Source: a bacterium (GTDB lineage: Bacteria; Bdellovibrionota; FAC87; UBA2466). Taken from it: a stretch of 55,319 nucleotides of DNA. Positions 17,510 to 26,923 of the stretch are shown piece after piece. Position 1 is the first letter of the stretch. Each line of letters opens with the position of its first letter. The stretch covers positions 1 to 55,319 of the forward strand of contig RFNT01000093.1 in NCBI GenBank assembly GCA_009927045.1, in the 5' to 3' direction. A program made the translations under genes and the position numbers. The notes beneath the pieces were generated by a model. It was not told where the DNA came from and did no database searches. It saw only the letters and a program-made list of their open reading frames with translations.

Positions 17510-19819
17510 ATGAATCTTCGCGTCAAATCCATTCTGCTGTTATTGGCATGTCTCGTCATTTCTCCGTGTCTGGCCAAGCTTGCCGATTATTCAACACTCG
17601 CTCTCTTGGACTTCCCGCTTGAGTATTGCGACGTTCCAATTCGACTGGACGTGGCAGAAACTACATTTCGTGAAATAGAAAACCAACTGCCCGGAAAGCC
17701 GCTTTATAACCAACTCATCCGTTCTTACACCAGAAAGAAATGGGAAGAGCTCACAGAAGGTTTCCTTAAGTTTCGCACCCAATATGAATCTTCTCCCCTC
17801 ATAGAGGCTGTTGAATTTCTCGAGTATCAGTCTCAACTAGAACGAAGTTCACTTGAGGGGGAGAGTCTTAAAAAACTAGAAAATCGTTTCAGAGAGCTTT
17901 TGGTTCTCTATCCCCGTTCCACTCTGATCCCAACGATTCAAGGATCTCTAGCAAATGCCTATTTGAAAAGTGGAGGCTATTCAAAAGCCCTAGGTCTCTA
18001 TCAGGTTGCCTTACAAGAATATCCATTTCATGCATCCACCTGTGTACATCAATTGGGGGTGGCGGAGACCAATTATCTATTAGGTAGTTATGAAACGGCT
18101 CAAACAGCTTTTAAAATGATTCTGCAAAAGTGCCAAGCGAATAGGTTACAAGTGGCTGCACGAGTGAGGTTAATTGATATTGCCCGAGCCCAAGGTGAAA
18201 TTGCGGCCGTACTTACAAAAAAATACGAAACGGTGAACAGTGAAAACCCGACAGTGATTTCAAGGTACCATCCGGAAGTTCTATTCAATTTAGGTGAGTA
18301 TCAGTATAGAAATAAAAACTATCAAAGCGCCTCATTTTACTTCAATGATTTTCAACGCAGTCTTAATGGGGCTCATGATTGTCAGCCCAGACTCCAAAAG
18401 CGGCTAGCCGACCTGTCGGTCCACCGGAATGAAAACCCAAAGCAAATTGTGGGAAACTATCTTTCCGTTTATGAAAGGTTTCCAAAAGATGACCTTGCAA
18501 AATTTTGCAGAATTCATGGGTTGCTCATCGAGTATCCAGAAACTGCTCCCGCCGAGTCAGAGCGGAGAAAAGATATTGCGTTGGCTATGCTCTCCGAGAT
18601 GAAAAATAAGCAAATCAGAACACTCGGGGAGATTGAACTGTCCTTGGCAATGCTGGAAAAAGGGGAAGTGAGCGCCATAGATTCACTGTCTGAACAAAAG
18701 AATAAAATTGCGGACAGTGACTCCAAAAACCAGTGGCTAGCATTTGTTAGAAAGATCCTGTTGAGTCAACCTCAAGTATCCACTAGCTTACAGGTGTTGG
18801 AAAAAACCTATGTCAATTGGTTTCAAGGGAGCAGCGAAGAGGAAGCCGCAAAAAGCAAGTTTAAAGAAGTGATCAATGCAGAATTTGCTGAGGCGCTCGA
18901 AATGAATCGCCCTAAGAAGGCCCTCTCAAAAATAGACTACTTAAAGCAGTCACCCTTGTTTGATTCTCGGATGTTGGATTCCATAGAGCGCAAGCGACTC
19001 ATTAGCCTGTTTCTAGAGAAGTGGATCTTGAGTGAATCTGCACATCAAAAAAAGTATTCAGATGCAGTGACTTCGTATCAATCCGAATTGAAAGAGGCAC
19101 TACAAGAAGACTACGTGCCTCTGCTCATTCGAGTTCAATTGGATGCTGGTGACGATAAGGAGCTGCAAAAGTTGGTAGCCCAGCTCCTTCCTAATCGTCG
19201 CATTGCTTCGAAATCAAAAAAGACCGAGACCAGCATGCCTTCGGCTTATGCCTTCGTTATGGGCTCAGCACTGAGGCATCTGCGGAATTATCCAGAAAGT
19301 CAAAAGTACCTCATGCAGGTGAGTTCTGCAGACCTCCAGCCTCAAAAAAATCGAGAGTTACTTCATGTTTTCTCAGGCCTCGGAAAGCCTGAGAAGGGAT
19401 TGGAGATGGGGTTTCAGTGGCTGGGAAAAGGTAAGGAAAACCAGCCACAGGAATTTTTGAACATCATGAGGGAAACCTTGATCACAGGAAAGGTCTGGAG
19501 GCGAACTCCAAGTTTGATTGCTGAAGCAAAAAAATTAAAACTCAATGAGACTGAGATGGTCCCCTATTTGTCATTGAATGCTCGTTCCCTCATGGAGCAA
19601 GGTTCCTTCTCCAAAGCAGAGGCTGCTTATGAGCGGGTGTTGGCAGTATCTCCCGAAGGCGCCGAATCGACTGAGAATAATTTCAATCTTGCTCGAGTGT
19701 TGCTTCGATTGAGAAATATCGATGGCGCAAAAAAACGATTGCAAGTTGTTGTTGATAGAAATGATGAGTTTTGGAGTCCTCTTGCAAAAAACGAATTAAA
19801 AATGTTGGAGAGTCCATGA
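17510..19819 (+). CDS. Large exported TPR-repeat protein heading the flagellar cluster
   Basis: An approximately 769-residue protein with a signal peptide (ILLLLACLVISPCLA) and helical repeats of the TPR/Sel1 kind along most of its length, for example SLANAYLKSGGYSKALGLY, LGVAETNYLLGSYETAQTAF and the C-terminal QGSFSKAEAAYERVL. It is expected to act in the periplasm as a scaffold or assembly factor. The start at the ATG 17510 puts the signal peptide at the N-terminus; an in-frame ATG at 17459 would add 17 polar residues. Its stop overlaps the start of the sigma-54 activator (ATGA at 19816), so both genes are probably one transcript, and a flagellar role is likely by context. A divergent 157-base gap separates it from the lipoprotein gene; no convincing promoter was picked there. 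Confidence 0.8.
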   Translation: MNLRVKSILLLLACLVISPCLAKLADYSTLALLDFPLEYCDVPIRLDVAETTFREIENQLPGKPLYNQLIRSYTRKKWEELTEGFLKFRTQYESSPLIEAVEFLEYQSQLERSSLEGESLKKLENRFRELLVLYPRSTLIPTIQGSLANAYLKSGGYSKALGLYQVALQEYPFHASTCVHQLGVAETNYLLGSYETAQTAFKMILQKCQANRLQVAARVRLIDIARAQGEIAAVLTKKYETVNSENPTVISRYHPEVLFNLGEYQYRNKNYQSASFYFNDFQRSLNGAHDCQPRLQKRLADLSVHRNENPKQIVGNYLSVYERFPKDDLAKFCRIHGLLIEYPETAPAESERRKDIALAMLSEMKNKQIRTLGEIELSLAMLEKGEVSAIDSLSEQKNKIADSDSKNQWLAFVRKILLSQPQVSTSLQVLEKTYVNWFQGSSEEEAAKSKFKEVINAEFAEALEMNRPKKALSKIDYLKQSPLFDSRMLDSIERKRLISLFLEKWILSESAHQKKYSDAVTSYQSELKEALQEDYVPLLIRVQLDAGDDKELQKLVAQLLPNRRIASKSKKTETSMPSAYAFVMGSALRHLRNYPESQKYLMQVSSADLQPQKNRELLHVFSGLGKPEKGLEMGFQWLGKGKENQPQEFLNIMRETLITGKVWRRTPSLIAEAKKLKLNETEMVPYLSLNARSLMEQGSFSKAEAAYERVLAVSPEGAESTENNFNLARVLLRLRNIDGAKKRLQVVVDRNDEFWSPLAKNELKMLESP

Positions 19820-20766
19820 ACACCATAAGCTTCCATCAAAGGAGTATGTTGATTGCTGACTCAGTCATGAGCAATCTTCTACAAGTGGCCAAAAAGGCAG
19901 CACAATCGAAGGCCACAGTGCTCGTTTGTGGGGAGAGTGGAACGGGTAAGGAGCTTTTTGCTCGCTACATTCATGAAATGAGTCCCCGGCACGAACAAAG
20001 CTTTGTTACCATCAACTGCGCCGCTATCCCCGAGGGCCTGATGGAAGCAGAACTTTTCGGTTTTGAAAAAGGCGCCTTCACTGGAGCCTGGATGCAACGG
20101 ATTGGGAAATTTGAGAAAGCAAAAGAGGGCACTTTATTGCTGGATGAGGTCACTGAAATGCCAATTGCTCTTCAGGCCAAACTATTGAGAGTGATTCAAG
20201 AGGGCGAAATCGATCGCTTGGGAGGAAAAGACCCTATTGCTATTAATACGCGACTGATTGCTACTTCTAACCGAGATCCTTTGCAGTTGGTAAAAGAGGG
20301 GTGTTTTCGTGAGGATCTCTTTTATCGTCTTAATGTTCTTCGCATCGATTGTCCACCCCTACGGGAACGCCCAGAAGCAATCAAGAATTTTGCCCAGTAT
20401 TTTCTAAATCAAAATTGTGAAAAGTATCAAAAAGGGAAAAGCGGGCTATCGCGTTCTGTTTTGGAACTCCTTGAAAACTATCATTGGCCGGGGAATATCA
20501 GAGAATTGAGCAATGTGATCGAACGTGCCGTTTTGCTTTCAGACCAGGTTGAAATTCAACCAGAAGCAGTTATTCCATTACTCAATCCAGAAGTTTCCAG
20601 TGGGAATCGAATTGAAGAAACGGGTTCTCTTGCATCCATTGAGCAAAAACACATCGAAGAAACACTCAAAGTGACTAATGGGAATAAAACGGAAGCAGCA
20701 AAGCGACTGGGAATCAGTGTAAGAACGCTTCGGAATAAAGTGCGCCAATATCACGCAGTGAGCTGA
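19816..20766 (+). CDS. Sigma-54-dependent activator without receiver domain, probable flagellar regulator
   Basis: A 316-residue enhancer-binding protein that is almost only an AAA+ domain plus a DNA-binding tail. Walker [15 protein letters not shown], Walker B LLLDEVTEM and the RLNVLRIDCPPLRER sensor region are all present. The C-terminus is a Fis-type helix-turn-helix (GNKTEAAKRLGISVRTLRNKV). There is no sensory N-terminal domain, so activity may be set by its level or by a partner protein. It starts at the ATG overlapping the TPR stop. A good -24/-12 promoter and a flagellar rod operon lie directly downstream, which makes it the likely master activator of that operon, in the manner of FlrA/FleQ/FlgR; inference. 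Confidence 0.88.
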   Translation: MNTISFHQRSMLIADSVMSNLLQVAKKAAQSKATVLVCGESGTGKELFARYIHEMSPRHEQSFVTINCAAIPEGLMEAELFGFEKGAFTGAWMQRIGKFEKAKEGTLLLDEVTEMPIALQAKLLRVIQEGEIDRLGGKDPIAINTRLIATSNRDPLQLVKEGCFREDLFYRLNVLRIDCPPLRERPEAIKNFAQYFLNQNCEKYQKGKSGLSRSVLELLENYHWPGNIRELSNVIERAVLLSDQVEIQPEAVIPLLNPEVSSGNRIEETGSLASIEQKHIEETLKVTNGNKTEAAKRLGISVRTLRNKVRQYHAVS

Positions 20767-20769
20767 ACC

Positions 20770-20793
20770 TTTTTTCCGTGAGCTAGGAAAAAA
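20770..20793. promoter_or_regulatory. AT-rich palindrome, candidate activator site
   Basis: TTTTTTCC (20770-20777) and GGAAAAAA (20786-20793) form a perfect inverted repeat with an 8-base centre. It lies 46 bases upstream of the -24 element, where sigma-54 activators often bind. It might instead end the activator transcript. Confidence 0.35.
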
Positions 20794-20839
20794 ATTACCG
20801 ATTGAACTCAAATGAGCGGGAGTTTTGCGCCTGAAGGTG

Positions 20840-20856
20840 TTGGCGCACGAATTGCT
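20840..20856 (+). promoter_or_regulatory. Sigma-54 (-24/-12) promoter of the flagellar operon
   Basis: The sequence TTGGCGCACGAATTGCT has the invariant GG and GC separated by exactly ten bases, with a TTGC box at -12. Transcription would start near 20868, about 30 bases before flgB. A sigma-54 activator gene ends 74 bases upstream. Confidence 0.8.
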
Positions 20857-20898
20857 TCACTAATGTCGGCATCCTAAATAAAAACTTGAGCAAAAAAA

Positions 20899-21276
20899 AT
20901 GACACTCTTCGACAAGACGATTGATACGCTCTCAAAGTCACTGGATCTCCAATTGCTCAGGCAATCGGTGATCAGTGACAACATTGCGAATGCAGAAACA
21001 CCTCATTTTAAGGCGCGTCGTGTTGAGTTTGAATCGGAACTGCAGAAGGCGGTCGAAGCCAATGAAACCGGAGCTATGGGTCCCGAGATCACCCAGGTTC
21101 AACCCAATATCTATCAAGACCCTGTTTCAGAAATGGGTCAAGATCTCAATACCGTAGACATGGATCGCGAAATGGCTGCAATGACAAAGAACGACATTCA
21201 ATACTCTGCTGGAACTCAAATGATCAATAAGAAATTTTCTATTCTCAAGTATGCAATTGGTGAGGGGCGTAACTAA
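20899..21276 (+). CDS. flgB: Flagellar basal-body rod protein FlgB
   Basis: Proximal rod subunit, exported through the flagellar type III system. At 125 residues it has the usual size. The N-terminal rod motif is clear (ISDNIANAETPHFKARR) and the C-terminus has MAAMTKNDIQYSAGTQMINKKF, both typical of FlgB. It is the first gene after the sigma-54 promoter and overlaps flgC by one base. The leader lacks a strong Shine-Dalgarno. Confidence 0.95.
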   Translation: MTLFDKTIDTLSKSLDLQLLRQSVISDNIANAETPHFKARRVEFESELQKAVEANETGAMGPEITQVQPNIYQDPVSEMGQDLNTVDMDREMAAMTKNDIQYSAGTQMINKKFSILKYAIGEGRN

Positions 21277-21719
21277 TGGCTGATTTTTTTCAATCCATTG
21301 ATGTCAGTGCTTCTGCACTCAGCGCAGAACGCATGAGAATGAACACCACTTCCAGTAATTTGGCTAACGCTCAAACAACTCGAACACCGGAAGGTGGGCC
21401 ATATCGTAGAAAAGATGTAGTCTTTGAGGCTCAGACCACTCGAGATTTCGCTTCGGAACTTGCAGGACAAATGCAGGAGGTACCGCTCCATCAGGTGAAA
21501 GTGACTGATGTTGTTTCAGATCCAAATCCTCCAAAGTTGGTCTACCAACCAGGACATCCTGATGCCAATCCAGAGGGATTTGTTGCCTATCCGAATGTGA
21601 ATACGATGGAAGAAATGGTGAACTTAATCACAGCTAGTAGAACTTATGAGGCTAATGTGACATCCATAAATGTGGCTAAAGGGATGATGAACAAAGCTTT
21701 AGAAATCGGGAGGAAATAA
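21276..21719 (+). CDS. flgC: Flagellar basal-body rod protein FlgC
   Basis: Second proximal rod subunit (147 residues). The N-terminus has the rod motif NLANAQTTRTPEGGPYRRK and the C-terminus the usual VNLITASRTYEANVTSI helix that packs in the rod core. Start ATG overlaps the flgB stop by one base. The next gene, fliE, follows after 3 bases with the flgC end providing its GGGAGG Shine-Dalgarno. Confidence 0.95.
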   Translation: MADFFQSIDVSASALSAERMRMNTTSSNLANAQTTRTPEGGPYRRKDVVFEAQTTRDFASELAGQMQEVPLHQVKVTDVVSDPNPPKLVYQPGHPDANPEGFVAYPNVNTMEEMVNLITASRTYEANVTSINVAKGMMNKALEIGRK

Positions 21720-21722
21720 TAA

Positions 21723-22034
21723 ATGAATATCTCAAGCATTAATCCTCAACTGATTCCACAGGAAGTAGGTTTGAATCAACAAATAGCGCCAGAATCGGCG
21801 GCTTCACCTACATCGGAAACATTCTCCCAGTTTCTCAATAGATCCATCAATGAAGTGAACGATATGTTAGGTGCTGCGGATAAAAGCGCTCGGGATTTGG
21901 CGACAGGAAAAACAGAAAACCTGCACGATGCCATGATCACTATGGAAAAAGCAGAAACGGCCTTCAAACTCCTTGTACAAGTCAGGAACAAAGTAATTGA
22001 TGCATACCAAGAAGTGATGCGCATGCAAGTGTGA
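21723..22034 (+). CDS. fliE: Flagellar hook-basal body protein FliE
   Basis: Adaptor that joins the MS ring to the rod. It is 103 residues long; the diagnostic C-terminal half reads LHDAMITMEKAETAFKLL and ends QVRNKVIDAYQEVMRMQV. The N-terminal 40 residues are polar and flexible. GGGAGG before the start is a strong ribosome-binding site. Confidence 0.95.
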   Translation: MNISSINPQLIPQEVGLNQQIAPESAASPTSETFSQFLNRSINEVNDMLGAADKSARDLATGKTENLHDAMITMEKAETAFKLLVQVRNKVIDAYQEVMRMQV

Positions 22035-22055
22035 TGTTAGCTGAGAGAATAAAAC

Positions 22056-23852
22056 ATGAATGAAACACTAAAAAAATGGTGGGAGTCGGCGAGAGATTAT
22101 TTTGATGCTCTCCCCAAACAGCGAAAAATTTTAGCTGGATTGTCCACGGTTTTTGTCGTGGTTGGGCTTGCTACGGTCATCTCATTGGTAAAAAGAGACC
22201 CCCTACAAGTGCTTTATTCGGATCTTCGGCCTGAAGAAACCAAAAACGTTGCTAAAAAACTCAGTGAGCAAAACATTTCCTATCAGGTGAGCGAAGATAA
22301 CACGACTGTAATGATTCCCGAGAGTCAAGTGTACAAAGCACGAATGGAGCTCGCGAAGGAAGGCCTTCCTGGACAGGACCTGGTTGGCTTCGAAAAGTTT
22401 GATAACTCGACTATCGGAATGTCTAGTTACGTACAACGGATTCAATATATACGTGCAGTGCAAGGTGAACTCACTCGGTCAATTCAACGACTCAGTTCTG
22501 TAAAAACAGCCCGTGTTCATATCAGTGTGCCGCCCAAAAAGACGTTTTTAGAAGAAGAGGATCCTCCAAAAGCTTCTGTCGTGCTTGAACTACGATCTGG
22601 AATGACCCCTTCCAAGCAGGAAGTGGTGGGGATCGCCCATTTAGTGGCAAGCGCAGTGGAAGGCTTGAAAGTGAATCAAATCACTATCGTCGATACAAAA
22701 GGAAGCTTTCTACATCGCCCCGAGGACAATACCACTGCAACTATTCCCTCCGCACTTTTAGAAATGCAACGCTCTATCGAAGTCGAGTACGAAAGAAGAA
22801 TCGAAGAGATGCTTACTCCGGTGGTTGGGTTCGGCAAGGTTCGAGCAAAAGTCACCGCGGAAATTGATCCCTCTCGCGTGAATACGACTGAAGAAACTTT
22901 TGATCCTGATAAGGCAGTGGCCAGGACTTTAAATAAGATGGATGAAAGCAATACTGGGTCCCGCCCTAACCCCATGGGAATTCCCGGTAGTCGCTCAAAT
23001 CTTCCTGGTGCGGAGGCTAATAATCCACCTGTTCCAACTGCACAAAGCAGCAGCGAACGGAATTCAAGCAACGCGAGTTATGCCATTCCAAGAAAAGTAC
23101 AGGTCGTTGACAAACCGAGCGGCTCTATAAAAAGGCTTACGGTAGCTGTCGTAGTGGATGGTTATTACAACAAAGCTCCAAATGCACCAGCCGAAACCTT
23201 CTCCCCCAGAACCGAGGACGAACTTCGACGCATACAAGACCTTGTTGCTAATGCGGTGGGTTTCGATTCCGTAAGAAGAGACAGCATCACTGTGAGTTCA
23301 ATGCCTTTTAATAGCAATGAACTGAAAAATGTTGAACCTGAGATTCCGCCAACTTTCAGCTTTAAAAATCTCAGTTCAAACCTCATCAGAAATGGTTTGA
23401 TAGCCCTGGTGGTACTGAGTTTCCTTTTCCTCGTCTTGCGGCCATTCCTCAAGTGGATTGGTCTAGCTCCTCAGAAAAAAACCCTCGAGGAGGGACAGCT
23501 GGTGCCTCAAACTGTTGCTCAATTAGAAGCTGCTGTACAGGCTTCTTCGGGGGGAAGCGGGCGTACGCTTTCCGTTGAAGAGCTGCTACAGCAAAGTGAG
23601 GCCAATAGTAGCGGAAGCGCAATGGGCTCTGGTACCAACACCGATCTTGAGGCCCAAATGGAAAGAAATGACGATAGAGACAATATTATTCGGGATGTCT
23701 TTGCAGATAACGAAGCTAAAAAAGAGGAAAAACGTCTCCGAAGCCTGATCATCGAGCAAATATCCAAATCACCCAAAAAGGGTTTCCGAATTGTACAAGA
23801 GTGGATCGATGAAGAAGATGCTCCAATGTCTCAGGAGGAAGCAGCTGCATGA
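22056..23852 (+). CDS. fliF: Flagellar MS-ring protein FliF
   Basis: A 598-residue protein that forms the MS ring in the inner membrane. Membrane segments lie at about residues 25-45 and 447-467. Between them are the ring-building motifs, with VGFEKFDNSTIGMSSYVQ and VKTARVHISVP typical of the YscJ/FliF domain. A proline/serine-rich linker (about 300-350) and a C-terminal acidic tail that binds FliG follow (ending IVQEWIDEEDAPMSQEE). The stop overlaps the fliG start. Confidence 0.97.
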   Translation: MNETLKKWWESARDYFDALPKQRKILAGLSTVFVVVGLATVISLVKRDPLQVLYSDLRPEETKNVAKKLSEQNISYQVSEDNTTVMIPESQVYKARMELAKEGLPGQDLVGFEKFDNSTIGMSSYVQRIQYIRAVQGELTRSIQRLSSVKTARVHISVPPKKTFLEEEDPPKASVVLELRSGMTPSKQEVVGIAHLVASAVEGLKVNQITIVDTKGSFLHRPEDNTTATIPSALLEMQRSIEVEYERRIEEMLTPVVGFGKVRAKVTAEIDPSRVNTTEETFDPDKAVARTLNKMDESNTGSRPNPMGIPGSRSNLPGAEANNPPVPTAQSSSERNSSNASYAIPRKVQVVDKPSGSIKRLTVAVVVDGYYNKAPNAPAETFSPRTEDELRRIQDLVANAVGFDSVRRDSITVSSMPFNSNELKNVEPEIPPTFSFKNLSSNLIRNGLIALVVLSFLFLVLRPFLKWIGLAPQKKTLEEGQLVPQTVAQLEAAVQASSGGSGRTLSVEELLQQSEANSSGSAMGSGTNTDLEAQMERNDDRDNIIRDVFADNEAKKEEKRLRSLIIEQISKSPKKGFRIVQEWIDEEDAPMSQEEAAA

Positions 23853-24871
23853 CACCTGTAAAAACCGTACCTCTCACGGGGATTGAAAAACTAGCTATCT
23901 TGATGAATGTGCTCGGGAAGGAGCAGTCCGGCGAGATCTTGAAGCAAATGAAGGATATGGAGGTTCGTCGTCTGCTCAAGGTAATGGGCTCAATGAAAAA
24001 GGCACCCCTCCCTCTAGTGAATGAGGTGCTGCGAGAGTACCTCTACAAGCTCAGCGAATCCGAGGAGCTCATTTTTGATGAGGATCTGACTCACCCGGAA
24101 TTGCTTTCTGAAATGTTAGGACCAGAGCGTGCTAAGCAAATATACGGGAACAGTACAGCTATAAACTTTACAGAACGCAAACATCTCACTGCGTTAGATA
24201 GTATTGACATCAAAACCCTGTGTGAGTTTCTGGTCGATGAGCATCCACAGACGATAGCGCTCATCCTTGCTCATATGGACAGTGAGAAACAAATTCAAAT
24301 TATTAAGAGTTTGCCCGATAACTTACGTCCAGAAATTATTTCCCGGATGGCCACGCTTGACTACATTTCGCCTGAAAAAATTGATGAACTGAACGACGTA
24401 CTGAAGAGAGAGTTGGGAACAAAAGTAGCAGGAAGCCGAGGACAGTTTGGTGGTGTTCCTGTTATTGCAGAGCTCATCAATAATTTAGATAAGCGCACAA
24501 TGACCTCTCTGATGACGCGTTTAGAGGATAAGGATCCCATTTTAGCGGTAGAAATTCGACAGCATATTTTTAGTTTTACTGACATTGTAAAAATTGACAA
24601 CCGAGGCCTCCAGTTAATCCTTCGCGAAGTTCCCAATCAGACGCTTCTGTTGGCCCTCAAAAATGCTCCTGAAGAACTTCGTGAGAAGCTCTACGAGGCG
24701 ATGTCCGAGCGAGCCTCTGCGATGTTGAGAGATGATCTTGCCGCTTTGGGGCCCCAACGGGTCTCCGATGTTGAAAAAGCTCAACGGGATATCGTGGGTG
24801 TCGTTAAGAAACTAGAAAAAGAAGGGAAAATAATCATTGGCGTTGGTGAAGAATCAGATATGGTCCCCTGA
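23849..24871 (+). CDS. fliG: Flagellar motor switch protein FliG
   Basis: Rotor protein of the C ring that receives torque from MotA and binds FliF. It has the normal 340 residues. The middle domain carries DEHPQTIALILAHM, the EHPQ motif that contacts FliM, and the C-terminal torque helix reads FTDIVKIDNRGLQLILREV with the expected charged residues. Its ATG overlaps fliF by 4 bases, and fliH begins 35 bases before its end in another frame. Confidence 0.97.
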   Translation: MTPVKTVPLTGIEKLAILMNVLGKEQSGEILKQMKDMEVRRLLKVMGSMKKAPLPLVNEVLREYLYKLSESEELIFDEDLTHPELLSEMLGPERAKQIYGNSTAINFTERKHLTALDSIDIKTLCEFLVDEHPQTIALILAHMDSEKQIQIIKSLPDNLRPEIISRMATLDYISPEKIDELNDVLKRELGTKVAGSRGQFGGVPVIAELINNLDKRTMTSLMTRLEDKDPILAVEIRQHIFSFTDIVKIDNRGLQLILREVPNQTLLLALKNAPEELREKLYEAMSERASAMLRDDLAALGPQRVSDVEKAQRDIVGVVKKLEKEGKIIIGVGEESDMVP

Positions 24872-25625
24872 CGAAGTAGCGCAGTGGGGCGGGTTTACTG
24901 AGTTTATGAAGAGTGCTGACGGCGCTCATTCATCCGACCTGTCCTCCTCCGTATTTGCAGATCCGGATTCCACTTTTCAAGTGAGTCCGACTTATGCAAA
25001 CGCCGTTCTTGAAGATCCCGAGGTGAAAAAACGGGTGGAAGAAGCTATTGAGTCCGGTCTGAAAAAGAGATTGGCGGCGATATTAAGCCAATCATCTAGT
25101 GAATACCATGGACTTTCAGATAGCAGCATCGAAGAACTTGAGGAAAAGATTCATCAGCTCGAAACTGTTTTAACGAAGGGCCTTCAGGAAAAAATCGATT
25201 CCCTTGAAAAGCAAAGGAAGGAAAAAGAGGCTCTTTGGAGTGCCATTCTTGGGGAGTGGAAGGCTGAACGGGATCAACTTCTTCATGCTCATGAGCAAGC
25301 GTGGTGCTCGGCGATGGTTTATTTGCTCGAACGATTTCAGGCTGAGAACACACAAGAAATCAAGAGCAAAATACAATCATGGATGAAATCTTCGCTGCAA
25401 GAATTCGAAGATAAGGATCAGGTAACTGTTTACTTGAACCCAGAAGATTTCTCGAAGATTGATTCTAGCAATCCCGAGATGCCTGAATCGAAAGACTGGA
25501 AGTTTGCTAAAGACGCTGAACTGAGTAAAGGCTCTGTACGAGTCCAAGCAGGTAATGCAGGAGCGATCTTTTCCCCAGAAAAAAATATAGATTTGTTAAA
25601 GACTATTCTTCAAAAAAGCTTATGA
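24837..25625 (+). CDS. fliH: Flagellar assembly protein FliH
   Basis: Export-apparatus stator that holds the ATPase FliI. The 262-residue protein has an N-terminal W-x-P segment (IWSPDEVAQWGG) of the type that anchors FliH to the export gate, then a long coiled coil (about 90-150) and a C-terminal globular part. The sequence is poorly conserved; the call rests on this layout and on its place between fliG and fliI. The TTG start at 24837 lies inside fliG; neighbouring TTG/GTG codons are possible alternatives. Confidence 0.88.
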   Translation: MALVKNQIWSPDEVAQWGGFTEFMKSADGAHSSDLSSSVFADPDSTFQVSPTYANAVLEDPEVKKRVEEAIESGLKKRLAAILSQSSSEYHGLSDSSIEELEEKIHQLETVLTKGLQEKIDSLEKQRKEKEALWSAILGEWKAERDQLLHAHEQAWCSAMVYLLERFQAENTQEIKSKIQSWMKSSLQEFEDKDQVTVYLNPEDFSKIDSSNPEMPESKDWKFAKDAELSKGSVRVQAGNAGAIFSPEKNIDLLKTILQKSL

Positions 25626-26923
25626 ACTTCGAGAGCATGTGCCAACAAGTCATGGAACAGCCATTCACCCAGTTTTATGGGCGAGTGACCAAAGTGCGTC
25701 GGGATTCAGTACGAGTATTCATTCCTCATGCGCAAGTTGGATCTATGTGTGTTGCGCATACAAAAAATAAAAAAGTTCCTCTGGAAATAGTAAGTCTGGA
25801 TCCTCAGGGACATGTTGCTATGCCTTTGGATGATCTGATGAATGTTCAATTAGGGGATATGGTCACTCTCGAGGAAGATCAACCTGTGATTCCAGTTGGC
25901 GAAGCGCTGTTGGGTAGGGTGGTCGATTCGACATGCCAACCCATCGATCTGTTAGGTCCATTAGCCCTTCCGGATCGAATAGAGCTCTACGGGAAGTATC
26001 TCAATCCCATGAAAAGAGCAGTGATTCGTGAGCCTTTAGATTTGGGTGTTCGAAGCATCAATGCCCTTCTCAGTTGCGGGCGGGGACAACGAGCTGGGAT
26101 TTTTGCTGGCTCCGGTGTAGGAAAGAGCGTTCTTTTGGGAATGATGGCGCGGCATACAGCAGCTGATGTGGTTGTGGTAGGACTGATTGGGGAGCGGGGG
26201 AAGGAAGTCCGAGAGTTTATTGAAAATGAAATTGGAGAAGAGGGATTAAAGAAGACTGTTATTGTTGTTGAGACCGCGGATAAAGCTGCCGTCCGTCGAA
26301 CTCGCGGGGCCTATGTATGCACTGCAATAGCTGAATATTTTAGACTTCAGGGAAAACAGGTCTTATTGCTGATGGACTCACTCACTCGTTTTGCAATGGC
26401 TCAACGGGAGATTGGCATGGCAGCGGGTGAACCCCCAACGAGCAAAGGCTATACTCCCAGTGTGTTCTCGGGAATATCCAAGCTCGTTGAGCGAGCAGGA
26501 AATTTTGAAAATGAAGGAAGCATCACTGGGTTGTATACGGTCTTAGTGGAGGGGGATGATCTGGAAGATCCCATTTCTGACAGCGCTCGTTCGTTATTGG
26601 ATGGGCATATTGTTCTTTCGCGAAAACTTGCAAACAAGGGCCAATATCCAGCCATCGATATTTTACAAAGTGTGAGTCGGGTGATGGACCAAGTTACAGA
26701 AAAGCAGCATTCAGATTGCTCTCGTCGGATCAAGCAAATCTTATCCAAATATTCGGACAATGAGGATGCCATTAATTTGGGTCTCTATACTCGAGGTAGC
26801 GATCGAGCTATTGATGAAGCGATTGAGCGAGAGCCTCAGATCAGAAGTTTTCTAATTCAATCAAGAGATTCAAAATCTGATTTTTTTGAATCGCGGACTG
26901 GTCTCCAGGAGCTCTTGAAATGA
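25622..26923 (+). CDS. fliI: Flagellum-specific ATPase FliI
   Basis: Hexameric ATPase that energises flagellar protein export. At 433 residues it is full length. Walker A is FAGSGVGKS (161-169), Walker B is LLLMDSLTRFAMAQREI, and the type III ATPase signature with GEPPTSKGYTPSVFS is complete. It overlaps fliH by 4 bases and fliJ by 4 bases. Confidence 0.97.
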   Translation: MNFESMCQQVMEQPFTQFYGRVTKVRRDSVRVFIPHAQVGSMCVAHTKNKKVPLEIVSLDPQGHVAMPLDDLMNVQLGDMVTLEEDQPVIPVGEALLGRVVDSTCQPIDLLGPLALPDRIELYGKYLNPMKRAVIREPLDLGVRSINALLSCGRGQRAGIFAGSGVGKSVLLGMMARHTAADVVVVGLIGERGKEVREFIENEIGEEGLKKTVIVVETADKAAVRRTRGAYVCTAIAEYFRLQGKQVLLLMDSLTRFAMAQREIGMAAGEPPTSKGYTPSVFSGISKLVERAGNFENEGSITGLYTVLVEGDDLEDPISDSARSLLDGHIVLSRKLANKGQYPAIDILQSVSRVMDQVTEKQHSDCSRRIKQILSKYSDNEDAINLGLYTRGSDRAIDEAIEREPQIRSFLIQSRDSKSDFFESRTGLQELLK

